Of a stretch of DNA of 5,344 nucleotides, positions 1 to 5,344 are shown piece after piece (position 1 is the stretch's first letter; every line of letters begins with the position of its first letter). Below the pieces are notes generated by a model. That model was not told the origin of the DNA and did no database searches. It was given only the letters and a program-made list of their open reading frames with translations. The DNA is from Betaproteobacteria bacterium (GTDB taxonomy: Bacteria > Pseudomonadota > Gammaproteobacteria > Burkholderiales > Casimicrobiaceae): contig PLYG01000192.1 in assembly GCA_003153335.1 (NCBI GenBank), positions 457 through 5,800 on the forward strand. The letters run 5' to 3'. The position numbers and the translations under genes are program-made.

Positions 1-624
1 GCACATGCGCCGGATCTGGCGCTTCCGCCCCTGGTTGAGCACAAAGCGCAACTGGCCTTCGTTCTGCCACCACACGCTTGCCGGCTTTAACTCCTGCCCG
101 TCGAGCGACAGGCCGTGATTGAGCCGCCGCAGATCGGCCGCGGCGAGCGGCCCCTGCACCCGCACCAGGTATTCCTTTTCCACCGTCGAGCCCTCGCCGA
201 TCAGTTGCTTGGCTATCCGGCCGTCCTGCGTCAGCACCATCAGCCCGGTGGAGTCGATATCCAGGCGTCCCGCCGGCGCCAGTCCGCGCAACTGCCGCGG
301 GTCGAAGCGGATCGCGGAACGATCTTCGCGCCAGCGCGTGGCTGGCCCGACCAGGACCACAGCGGGCTGGTACCCGTCTTCCGCCTGGCCCGAGACGTAG
401 CCGATCGGCTTGTTGAGCAGTATGGTGACCCGCTGCTGCTGCTGTTCCTTCGCATCGCGCTCGATGGTGATCTTCTGATCGGGCAGAATCTTGGTGCCCA
501 GTTCGCTGATCACCTTGCCGTCGACCCGCACCCAGCCTTTGGCGATCCACTCGTCCGCTTCGCGGCGCGAGCAGAGGCCCAATTCGGACATGCGTTTGGA
601 CAGGCGTAAGGTTGCGTCGCTCAT
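1..624 (-). CDS. rRNA pseudouridine synthase, RsuA/RluF-like, 3' end cut by window edge
   Basis: Converts a uridine in ribosomal RNA to pseudouridine in the cytoplasm; the best match by eye is the RluF type (23S rRNA), but the exact target is inferred. The 208 codons in the window show an N-terminal S4 RNA-binding domain at about residues 5-50 (LSKRMSELGLCSRREADEWI, then VRVDGKVI), the LLNKPIGYVS strand at 69-78, the catalytic motif GRLDIDSTGL at 119-128 with the nucleophilic Asp at 122, then EKEYLVRV and a terminal QGRKRQIRRMC. That last motif normally lies some tens of residues before the C-terminus, so only the tail is missing. The ATG at 624 places the S4 domain directly at the N-terminus as usual; an in-frame ATG at 699 would add an unconserved-looking extension. 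Neither start has a clear Shine-Dalgarno sequence. The gene is divergent from the antiporter. Family call is secure; paralogue identity is not. Confidence 0.93.
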   Translation of the reverse strand, partial: MSDATLRLSKRMSELGLCSRREADEWIAKGWVRVDGKVISELGTKILPDQKITIERDAKEQQQQRVTILLNKPIGYVSGQAEDGYQPAVVLVGPATRWREDRSAIRFDPRQLRGLAPAGRLDIDSTGLMVLTQDGRIAKQLIGEGSTVEKEYLVRVQGPLAAADLRRLNHGLSLDGQELKPASVWWQNEGQLRFVLNQGRKRQIRRMC

Positions 625-938
625 GAGCCGGTGCGGGAGAGAATGAGCGGAAGGATACCAGCAGCAGGGGTGCGATGCAGGCTTTGCCGATCTACCCATT
701 GGTAACGCAGTTCCACCGTCGACATCAATCACGCCCGGCAGCCTGATCGGGCGAGACGCCGTGCAGGGCCAGCACGGAACTCCTCGCCGCCGATGCGCGC
801 GACGTTCGAACATGCCGATCAATCGGAACCCAACCATGCAAAGGTTGCTGCCTGGGCGGGACATGGCGACATTTGATTCCAATAATATTTGTCTTTCAAG
901 CGGTTGTGTACACCATCGCACCAAATTGTGAGGAGATT

Positions 939-1088
939 ATGGAGGGCCACAGTTGCGGATCGCGGGCGGCCAACGCGTCGCCGGTCGGTACCGTACAATT
1001 GACGAAGCCGCGCCGTTACGGGAGGTTGCTGCACAGCGGGCTGGCACATGGGTGCCTGATACCGCGTGGAACAAATTTGTTGAAGTGA
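939..1088 (+). CDS. Competing small ORF (49 aa, ATG start)
   Basis: Unrecognised candidate. The ATG at 939 follows a purine-rich TGAGGAGATT stretch, in which GAGG sits 5 nt before the start, so a ribosome could plausibly load here. The product would be 49 residues, rich in Gly, Ser, Arg and Leu, without a recognisable domain or hydrophobic segment. It overlaps the TTG frame at 953-1126 almost completely in a different phase, so at most one is likely to be real, and possibly neither. Its amino-acid make-up looks less protein-like than the competitor. Confidence 0.12.
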   Translation: MEGHSCGSRAANASPVGTVQLTKPRRYGRLLHSGLAHGCLIPRGTNLLK

Positions 1089-1126
1089 CGATAGCCGAAC
1101 AAGGAAAGACCGGTGAAATTTTCTGA
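953..1126 (+). CDS. Possible small protein (57 aa, TTG start) just upstream of the antiporter
   Basis: Unrecognised candidate. A TTG at 953 is preceded by GGAGG (941-945) with a 7-nt spacer, which is good for initiation. The frame then stays open for 57 codons and stops with TGA at 1124-1126. That is 21 nt before the antiporter ATG and in the same frame, so coupled translation is conceivable. The peptide reads protein-like (for example RYRTIDEAAPLREVAAQRAG and VPDTAWNKFVEVTIAEQGK), is soluble and has no signal or membrane segment. Against it: the start codon is TTG, an open frame this short is common by chance in GC-rich DNA, and it overlaps the competing ATG frame at 939-1088 in another phase. 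It could be a leader peptide, a remnant gene or noise. Confidence 0.2.
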   Translation: MRIAGGQRVAGRYRTIDEAAPLREVAAQRAGTWVPDTAWNKFVEVTIAEQGKTGEIF

Positions 1127-1147
1127 CACTGCACGGCGAATCCAAAA

Positions 1148-2410
1148 ATGACCGCTGCCCAGCTTTCCGTTGCCTTTTTTTTGCAAATGTTTTTCATTCT
1201 GGCGGTCTGCCGCGGCGTGGGCTGGATCGCCCAGCGCTGCGGGCAACCGCAGGTCGTAGGCGAAATGATCGCCGGCGTGATGCTGGGGCCATCGCTGTTC
1301 GGCTTGCTCTGGCCCCAGGCCCAGCATTTTCTCTTTCCGCCGGACTCGATGAAGACGCTGTACGTCGGCGCGCAACTTGGCGTCGGGCTCTACATGTTCC
1401 TGGTCGGCGTCGAATTCAGGACGGAGCTCTTCAAGAGCCGCATTCGCAGCGCGATATCGGTGTCGCTCGCGGGGATGATCGTGCCGTTCATCATCGGCGC
1501 GGGGTTGACCCTGTGGCTGATCAAGGTGCCGGGGCTGTTTTCCGAAAAAGCGCGTCCGTTCGAGGCAGCGTTGTACCTCGGGGCCGCGATCGCGATCACT
1601 GCATTTCCGATGCTCGCGCGGATCATTTACGAACGCGGCCTCACCGGCACGGCGCTGGGCGCGCTGGCGCTGGCCGCGGGCGCGATCGATGATGGGGCAG
1701 CGTGGTGCGTGCTCGCCATCGTGCTCGCGAGCTTTGGCGAAGGCGCGCGCGTGGCGGTACTGGCCATTGCGGGCGGAGTCGCCTACGCGCTGTTCATCGT
1801 TCTGTTCGGGCGCCGGCTGCTCGCGCCGCTGGGCCACATCGCCGAACGCGAGCAGCGCATCAGCCCCGCGCTGCTGGCCTTCGTCCTGATGCTGTTCGCG
1901 CTCGCCGCGTGGGCGATGGATGCGATCGGTCTCCACGCCGTCTTCGGCGGTTTTCTTCTGGGCACGGCGATGCCGCGCGGCTTTTTCGCAAAGGAATTGC
2001 AACGGCAGCTCGAACCCTTTGCCGTGGTTTTCCTGCTCCCGATGTTCTTCACATTCTCGGGCCTGAACACGCGGCTGGACATGGTGAACAGTCCGGAACT
2101 GCTGTTGATCGCCGTCGTCGTGCTGATCGGATCGATCGTCGGCAAGGGCGTGGCATGCTGGGCTGCCGCGCGGCTGCACGGCGAGGACAACCGGACCGCG
2201 CTCGCCGTCGGCACGCTGATGAACGCGCGCGGCCTGATGGAACTCATCATTCTGAATATCGGCTTGCAGCGCGGCTTCATCGGGCTGCCGCTGTTTTCGA
2301 TCCTGGTCCTGATGGCGATCGTCACGACGCTGATGGCTTCGCCGCTGTTCGAATGGGTTTATGGAAAAAAGGCGCGCGCCAGCGGAGAGCTAGGCAGAAT
2401 TTCGTCGTAG
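1148..2410 (+). CDS. CPA2-family cation:proton antiporter (Na+/H+ exchanger domain)
   Basis: Integral inner-membrane antiporter expected to exchange Na+ or K+ for protons in pH and ion homeostasis. The 420 residues are almost entirely hydrophobic, with about 12-13 membrane segments from residue 5 to 402. Family hallmarks are the N-terminal GQPQVVGEMIAGVMLGPSLFG (32-52, cut by one at its end here), AITAFPMLARII (149-160), the paired ion-binding aspartates in GAIDDGAAW (D181, D182), the conserved Lys in GKGV (K333), and NARGLMELIILNIG (359-372) with Arg361 and Glu365. A DD pair is typical of electrogenic members, but K+ versus Na+ selectivity cannot be read. The protein ends soon after the last helix (about 18 residues), so there is no RCK/TrkA-N nucleotide-binding domain as in full-length Kef proteins. 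The ATG at 1148 fits the family N-terminus; an in-frame stop at 1124 blocks any longer form. It has no strong Shine-Dalgarno sequence. Confidence 0.92.
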   Translation: MTAAQLSVAFFLQMFFILAVCRGVGWIAQRCGQPQVVGEMIAGVMLGPSLFGLLWPQAQHFLFPPDSMKTLYVGAQLGVGLYMFLVGVEFRTELFKSRIRSAISVSLAGMIVPFIIGAGLTLWLIKVPGLFSEKARPFEAALYLGAAIAITAFPMLARIIYERGLTGTALGALALAAGAIDDGAAWCVLAIVLASFGEGARVAVLAIAGGVAYALFIVLFGRRLLAPLGHIAEREQRISPALLAFVLMLFALAAWAMDAIGLHAVFGGFLLGTAMPRGFFAKELQRQLEPFAVVFLLPMFFTFSGLNTRLDMVNSPELLLIAVVVLIGSIVGKGVACWAAARLHGEDNRTALAVGTLMNARGLMELIILNIGLQRGFIGLPLFSILVLMAIVTTLMASPLFEWVYGKKARASGELGRISS

Positions 2411-2625
2411 TGGCGTGGCGTTTGCGGATGCGATCGTGCCAGGAATTCCCCAATGGTGTGCGATAGAATTTCGCTATGGCGCATCCGCGAGACCTCCGTG
2501 GACTGCTCTTTCGCAACTGACGCAACTCGCGGGCAAGCGGAGCGGAACCTATTGGCTGTGGCTGACGCTCGAGACGCCTGCACGCAAAGTTGACACGGGC
2601 GCCCGTCGGGACGCCGTGTGTCGCA
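2411..2625. other. Convergent spacer with nested inverted repeats
   Basis: This 215-bp spacer separates the converging antiporter and SH3b genes. It contains a perfect 9-bp inverted repeat, GCGGATGCG (2424-2432) and CGCATCCGC (2480-2488), enclosing a smaller hairpin GCGA/TCGC (2460-2474) and the palindrome GGAATTCC (2442-2449). A second, mutually exclusive 7-bp pair, CCGCGAG (2485-2491) and CTCGCGG (2526-2532), overlaps it. TAGAAT at 2464-2469 resembles a -10 box on the plus strand but lacks a -35 at normal spacing. No convincing open frame lies wholly inside it. Confidence 0.4.
2593..2619 (-). terminator. Possible terminator hairpin after the SH3b gene
   Basis: Seven bases past the SH3b stop codon, the minus strand can form an 8-bp stem, ACACGGCG pairing with CGCCCGTGT with one bulged base, around a loop of about 10 nt. 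Position and strength fit a transcription stop, but the sequence after it (CAACTTTGC) has only three consecutive T, so intrinsic termination is uncertain. In a convergent spacer it might act on either strand. Confidence 0.3.
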
Positions 2626-3363
2626 TCAATTCTGGCCAGTTTCCCTCGAAGGTGTCCGATCTATGCGTCTTTCGCCACCGGAGGCTGGCCGGTTTCCTTC
2701 AGGCCCACCGGGTGGTCGCATCTGCGGCTGTACTTGCTGTGGCCGTTGTACTTGCTGTGGCCGTTGTACTTGCTGTGGCCGTTGTACTTGCTGTGGCCGT
2801 TGTACTTGCTGTGGCCGCTGTACCTGCGGCCGGTCGATGCGGGGCTGGCGGAACTGCGGCTCGACGGGGCGCGTCGGGCGAACTTGCTGCTGAACTGGAC
2901 GTGGCTGACGAAATTGTGGTTCACCCCCGCGCGGCGGCGCGACAAAGCCTGGCCCGGCGCGGTACGTCCGGTTTTCCCACCGCGGGCGGTCGCGGTAGAA
3001 GGGACGGTTGCGATAGTAATTGTCCCAATACGACAGGACGGAGAACGTCACGATCGGCAGGCCGATGGCCGCGCCGTAACCGTAGATCGGGACCTGCCGG
3101 CTTTGATAGGCGTATTGCAGAGACTTGGCGAAGGCCCAGCCACGAATGTCCCCGTAGATGACGTCGCACCAGAGGTAGTCACTCACGCAGCCGGCAACGG
3201 TAACTGGTGTGCCCGCCGCGAGTTGCGCGACCAGCGGATAGTCCCGGGCTGGGCCTGCACGGAGGTTGACTGCCTTGGTCGTATAGGCCTCCTGCGCGAA
3301 TACCGCCGCAGAACATAACAGGCCCGCTGCAATGAAAAAACCGGAAAAGCGCTTGCGCATCAT
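2626..3363 (-). CDS. Secreted bacterial SH3-domain (SH3b) protein with Pro/Gln/Arg repeat tail
   Basis: Predicted periplasmic or exported protein of 245 residues; SH3b domains commonly bind peptidoglycan or partner proteins, but the role here is unknown. A signal peptide spans residues 1-23 (MMRKR, hydrophobic core, AVFA before QEA), with a signal peptidase I site; Cys17 is not in a good lipobox. The SH3b domain covers about 26-85: VNLRAGPARDYPLV, then GCVSDYLWCDV and RGWAFAKSL. Cys59 and Cys66 could form a disulfide. A hydrophobic, aromatic stretch follows (YGYGAAIGLPIVTF, 94-107). The rest is low-complexity and basic: EPQFRQPR occurs twice (148-155, 168-175), then VQRPQQ occurs five times (181-210). 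The start at 3363 is chosen because AAGGAG lies 6 nt upstream; a longer TTG form at 3378 would contain that ribosome site inside its coding sequence. The SH3b domain resembles proteins I associate with Burkholderiales. Confidence 0.88.
   Translation of the reverse strand: MMRKRFSGFFIAAGLLCSAAVFAQEAYTTKAVNLRAGPARDYPLVAQLAAGTPVTVAGCVSDYLWCDVIYGDIRGWAFAKSLQYAYQSRQVPIYGYGAAIGLPIVTFSVLSYWDNYYRNRPFYRDRPRWENRTYRAGPGFVAPPRGGEPQFRQPRPVQQQVRPTRPVEPQFRQPRIDRPQVQRPQQVQRPQQVQRPQQVQRPQQVQRPQQVQPQMRPPGGPEGNRPASGGERRIDRTPSRETGQN
2731..2820. repeat. Tandem array: five 18-bp units within the SH3b gene
   Basis: The unit TACTTGCTGTGGCCGTTG (plus strand) is repeated head to tail at 2731, 2749, 2767, 2785 and 2803. 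Four copies are identical and the fifth differs at one base (CTG for TTG at its end). Degenerate partial units flank it on both sides (2722-2730 and from 2821). Read on the coding strand each unit encodes QRPQQV. The unit length is a multiple of three, so copy-number change by replication slippage would alter tail length without a frameshift. Near-identity of the copies at the DNA level points to recent expansion. Confidence 0.97.
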
Positions 3364-3369
3364 ATCGGT

Positions 3370-3375
3370 CTCCTT
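3370..3375 (-). promoter_or_regulatory. Ribosome binding site of the SH3b gene (decides the start)
   Basis: AAGGAG on the minus strand is followed by ACCGAT and then ATGATG. The 6-nt spacing favours the first ATG (3361-3363); the second would have 9 nt. This site excludes the upstream TTG at 3378 as the main start. Confidence 0.8.
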
Positions 3376-3507
3376 CAAAAAATCACACTGTACACACCGT
3401 TCGGTTTACACCATGTAGTTTAACGTCAATGCCCGCGGTTTCGCCGACATCTCTTTGCGCCGTCAGTGCGCAGTGCCGCCTTCCAATAACGCCGGACTCT
3501 TATCGGT

Positions 3508-3924
3508 TCAAGAGGGTTCCGTGACTTTCTTGAGCACTTCGGCGGATTGTCCGCCGCGTGTCTGCAGCGCGATGTCGGCCAGTGAAACAATGCCGACCAA
3601 TTCGTCGTTGTCATCGACGACCACGAGGCGGCGCACCTGCTCTTCTTCCATCAATGTGCAGGCGTCTTCCACGGTTCCATCCGACGAACAGGAAAATACC
3701 TGCCCGGTCATCACGTCCTGCACCTTCGTTTTTTTCGCATCCAGGCCCGCAGCAACGCCACGGATGGTGATATCGCGGTCGGTGATGACGCCGATTACTT
3801 TCCCTTCTTCCGGTACCGGCAGCCAGCAGAGATCCCGGGCGAGCATTGTTTTAGCGGCGTCCAGCAGCGACGACTCCGGCCCGACAGTTTCGACGGGATT
3901 GGTGACAATTTCCTTGAGTTGCAT
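3508..3924 (-). CDS. Stand-alone two-CBS-domain protein
   Basis: Small cytoplasmic protein of 138 residues made only of a CBS pair (Bateman module), a fold that usually binds adenine nucleotides and regulates a partner; the partner is not visible. CBS1 runs from about 3 to 60 (MQLKEIVTNPVETVGPESSL, then LPV and VIGVITDRDITIRG) and CBS2 from about 68 to 125 (VQDVMTGQVFSCSSDGTVED, then RRLVVVDDNDELVGIVSLADI). Both carry the G-x-x-T/S-x-x-D ribose-binding pattern: G45, T48, D51 and G111, S114, D117. The ATG at 3924 gives the usual compact domain start and has a weak TGGA 6 nt upstream; longer frames from 3981 or 4011 add unconserved residues with no ribosome site. The spacing to both neighbours (144 and 268 bp) suggests its own promoter. 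The short C-terminal tail (SAEVLKKVTEPS) is charged. Confidence 0.9.
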   Translation of the reverse strand: MQLKEIVTNPVETVGPESSLLDAAKTMLARDLCWLPVPEEGKVIGVITDRDITIRGVAAGLDAKKTKVQDVMTGQVFSCSSDGTVEDACTLMEEEQVRRLVVVDDNDELVGIVSLADIALQTRGGQSAEVLKKVTEPS

Positions 3925-4192
3925 GGCCGTTCCATTTACGTGGCATTGATCATCGAACCGCCTTGTGAGGTAATTCACCATACATGCGTTTAATGATGCC
4001 CCCTTGGCCATTTTTGGTCAGTGCGCTGGCGCACGGACCGACATCATTCGCCGGGTCGCACGAATACAAGCCGGCGTCCAACCCGGCAGAGGGATTGGCC
4101 GTCGAACTGGGTCGTCTCGCTGCCCGGGGTTTTCAATTCGTGAAGCTTGGTGATCGCAACCTGGCGCGGCTGCCCGGCTAGCTTTCTACGCA
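3925..4192. other. Spacer between peptidase and CBS genes, with a strong palindrome
   Basis: This 268-bp region separates two same-strand genes and should contain the CBS gene promoter and the peptidase terminator. I see no T-tract hairpin directly after the peptidase stop. The main structure is the imperfect palindrome at 4016-4039, listed separately. On the plus strand a 65-codon frame (3984-4181) spans most of the spacer; it has reasonable codon choice towards its 3' half, but the nearest ribosome-site-like GAGGT ends 12 nt from the ATG, so it is not called as a gene. No clear -35/-10 pair was found for the CBS gene. Confidence 0.45.
4016..4039. repeat. Imperfect palindrome (hairpin or operator candidate)
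   Basis: GGTC at 4016-4019 pairs with GACC at 4036-4039, and GTGCGC at 4021-4026 pairs with GCGCAC at 4029-4034, with a single A/G mismatch between the two blocks and a very short centre. As RNA it would form a stable stem of about nine pairs with a 4-nt loop. No T-run follows on either strand, so it is not a standard intrinsic terminator; it lies about 92 bp upstream of the CBS start and could be an operator. Confidence 0.45.
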
Positions 4193-5344
4193 TCAGCGCA
4201 CTGCGGCAAGCACTACGGCTACCGCGGCGGTCAGACGTTTCGCATACGGCACATGCAGGAACTCGTTGGGCCCATGCGCGTTGGACTTCGGACCCAGGAC
4301 GCCGGTGACCAGCATTTGCGCATGCGGAAACTTCACGCCCAGCATGCCCATGAAGGGAATCGTGCCGCCTTCGCCAAGATACGCAGCGGGCCGGCCGTAA
4401 TAGGTCTGCGACGCCTGACCGAGCACGGCGGTCAACCACGGGGCGTTGGGCGGCGCGTTCCAGCCGGTCGCCGCCGAATCGTAGTGGAAACTGACATTCG
4501 CTGAATGCGGCGGATCGGATTCGAGCGTGGCTTTGAGCGTTGTCGCGGCCTGCGGGGCGTCGACCAGCGGCGGCAGGCGCAGCGACAGTTTGAGCGACGT
4601 ATAGGGGCGCTGCACATTGCCTGCCGTCTCGATCGCGGGCAGGCCATCGGCGCCGATGACCGCCAGCGCTGCGCGCCACGTGCGATTGAGGATCAATTCG
4701 ACCGGATCCTTGGTCGTCGGTTGCACGAAGGTATGCGGGCCCTCGCAGCATCCGGCCCAGGGAAAGCGCTGCCACATCGAATCGCCCAATATCGTAGCCG
4801 CCTGCTGGGCCTGCGTCACGCGTTCGGCCGGAATGTCGCAATTGAACGTTGCGGGCTTGACCATGCCGGTGCGCGAGTCGTCGATACGATCGAGCAATTG
4901 GCGCGCGACGCGGAACGAGGAGGGCACGACGCCACTGGCATCGCCTGAGTGCACGCCTTCGGTCAGCACTTGTACTTTCAGCGTGCCGTTGACCAGCCCT
5001 CGCAGCGATGTCGTCACCCACATCTGATCGTAATTGCCGCAACCCGAGTCGAGGGCGACGACCAATTGCACGTCACCCATCCGCGGCGACAGCGCATCGA
5101 GATATGCCGGCAGATCGTAGCTGCCCGATTCTTCGCAGGTCTCGATCAGCCCTATGCACCGCGGCCGCGCGATGCCCTGCGCGTCCAGCGCCATGATCGC
5201 CGACAATGCGGCGAACACTGCATAGCCATCGTCGGCGCCGCCGCGGCCGTACAGTTTGCCGTCTTCGTAGACGGGGGTCCACGGCCCGAACCCCTCGCGC
5301 CAGCCCGTCATCTCCGGTTGCTTGTCGAGATGGCCGTAGAGCAG
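4193..5344 (-). CDS. M20-family metallopeptidase (carnosinase/CNDP-like dipeptidase), N-terminus cut by window edge
   Basis: Zinc- or manganese-dependent exopeptidase, most like the cytosolic non-specific dipeptidases (CNDP type), which cleave dipeptides or short peptides; substrate is inferred only. The window holds 383 residues to a TGA at 4193. All metal-site signatures are present (numbering from the first codon in the window): GHLDKQPE with His5 and Asp7, GRGGADD with the bridging Asp38, the catalytic Glu71 and ligand Glu72 in CEESGS, Asp99 in VVALDSG, and the distal His357 in SNAHGPNEF. The dimerisation (lid) domain lies between, with GVHSGDASG (His132), and GEGGTIPF follows near the C-terminus. 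The frame remains open through the right edge, and since GHLD normally lies roughly 80-100 residues into such proteins, about that much is missing. The C-terminus (NEFLHVPYAKRL, then a short Ala/Val-rich helix) is intact. Codon use matches its neighbours. Confidence 0.92.
   Translation of the reverse strand: MLYGHLDKQPEMTGWREGFGPWTPVYEDGKLYGRGGADDGYAVFAALSAIMALDAQGIARPRCIGLIETCEESGSYDLPAYLDALSPRMGDVQLVVALDSGCGNYDQMWVTTSLRGLVNGTLKVQVLTEGVHSGDASGVVPSSFRVARQLLDRIDDSRTGMVKPATFNCDIPAERVTQAQQAATILGDSMWQRFPWAGCCEGPHTFVQPTTKDPVELILNRTWRAALAVIGADGLPAIETAGNVQRPYTSLKLSLRLPPLVDAPQAATTLKATLESDPPHSANVSFHYDSAATGWNAPPNAPWLTAVLGQASQTYYGRPAAYLGEGGTIPFMGMLGVKFPHAQMLVTGVLGPKSNAHGPNEFLHVPYAKRLTAAVAVVLAAVR

Larger units (their letters stand above)
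625..1147. other. Divergent spacer with small inverted repeats and small-ORF candidates
   Basis: This 523-bp stretch lies between the pseudouridine synthase and the antiporter and must contain the promoters of both. It holds no recognisable protein family, tRNA or insertion sequence. Visible structures are a perfect 6-bp stem CGCCCG/CGGGCG (732-753), a 5-bp stem CGTGC/GCACG (760-776), a 12-bp near-palindrome CCGATCAATCGG (815-826), an AT-rich patch (871-900) and the 8-bp palindrome GTGTACAC (906-913). On the minus strand TATTAT in the AT-rich patch resembles a -10 box with a poor -35 (TACACA) 17 bp upstream; this is weak. Two overlapping small ORFs at the right end are listed separately. No known riboswitch class was recognised. 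Confidence 0.5.

Noticed and set aside
819..1145. Minus-strand 108-codon frame in the divergent spacer
   Set aside because: No ribosome site, no recognisable domain and an unstructured composition; it lies antisense to the antiporter upstream region.
625..1147. Known riboswitch or tRNA in the long spacer
   Set aside because: No cloverleaf, no TTCGAATC-type T-loop in a suitable context, and no recognised riboswitch core.
1016..2179. Minus-strand open frame of 387 codons across the antiporter
   Set aside because: The predicted product is extremely rich in His, Arg, Gln and Glu with no domain, as expected from the antisense of a hydrophobic GC-rich membrane gene. The plus-strand frame shows all CPA2 motifs.
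2460..2475. Promoter with -10 TAGAAT on the plus strand
   Set aside because: No -35 element at 16-18 bp spacing and no gene downstream on that strand.
2721..2830. CRISPR-like direct repeats
   Set aside because: The 18-bp units are directly adjacent without spacers and lie in frame inside a coding gene, so this is a coding tandem repeat.
2415..3318. Two long plus-strand open frames (248 and 242 codons) opposite the SH3b gene
   Set aside because: They are antisense shadows. The minus strand has a clear ribosome site, signal peptide and SH3b domain, and the 18-bp array (a multiple of three, without stops) keeps these frames open, giving artificial LAVAVV or YLLWPL repeats.
2626..4192. Operon of peptidase, CBS and SH3b genes
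   Set aside because: They share a strand, but gaps of 268 and 144 bp, a ribosome site with its own upstream region for SH3b, and no functional link argue against co-transcription.
4044..5042. Minus-strand open frame of 332 codons within the peptidase gene
   Set aside because: It is a frame-shifted shadow, Arg- and Ala-rich with no motif, while the overlapping frame has a complete set of M20 metal ligands.

Overview
This 5.3 kb window looks like ordinary chromosomal sequence of a GC-rich beta-proteobacterium, most likely Burkholderiales (Burkholderiaceae or Oxalobacteraceae). The inference rests on the GC-rich codon choice, on a secreted SH3-domain protein of a type I recall from that order (GAAIGLPIVTF segment, Pro/Arg/Gln-rich tail), and on the housekeeping nature of the other genes. 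No database search was possible, so the placement is an inference.

Layout. Positions 1-624 (minus) hold most of an RsuA/RluF-type rRNA pseudouridine synthase whose C-terminal end lies beyond the left edge. Positions 625-1147 are a 523-bp divergent spacer with several small inverted repeats and two overlapping, competing small-ORF candidates. Positions 1148-2410 (plus) encode a CPA2-type membrane cation:proton antiporter without a cytoplasmic regulatory domain. A 215-bp convergent spacer follows. Positions 2626-3363 (minus) encode a secreted SH3b protein whose low-complexity tail contains five tandem copies of an 18-bp unit. Positions 3508-3924 (minus) encode a stand-alone two-CBS-domain protein. 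A 268-bp spacer with a strong imperfect palindrome separates it from an M20 metallopeptidase (4193 to the right edge, minus) that lacks its N-terminus.

The genes do not form an evident pathway. Spacers between the three minus-strand genes (144 and 268 bp) suggest separate transcription units rather than one operon. The antiporter (ion/pH homeostasis), the CBS protein (possible adenine-nucleotide sensor) and the periplasmic SH3b protein could all belong to general stress or envelope physiology, but nothing in the sequence ties them together.

I found no mobile element, CRISPR array, tRNA or rRNA gene, or defence-like cluster, and I see no convincing new system. The points most worth a second look are the in-frame 18-bp tandem array, the small ORF candidates in front of the antiporter, and the structured spacers.
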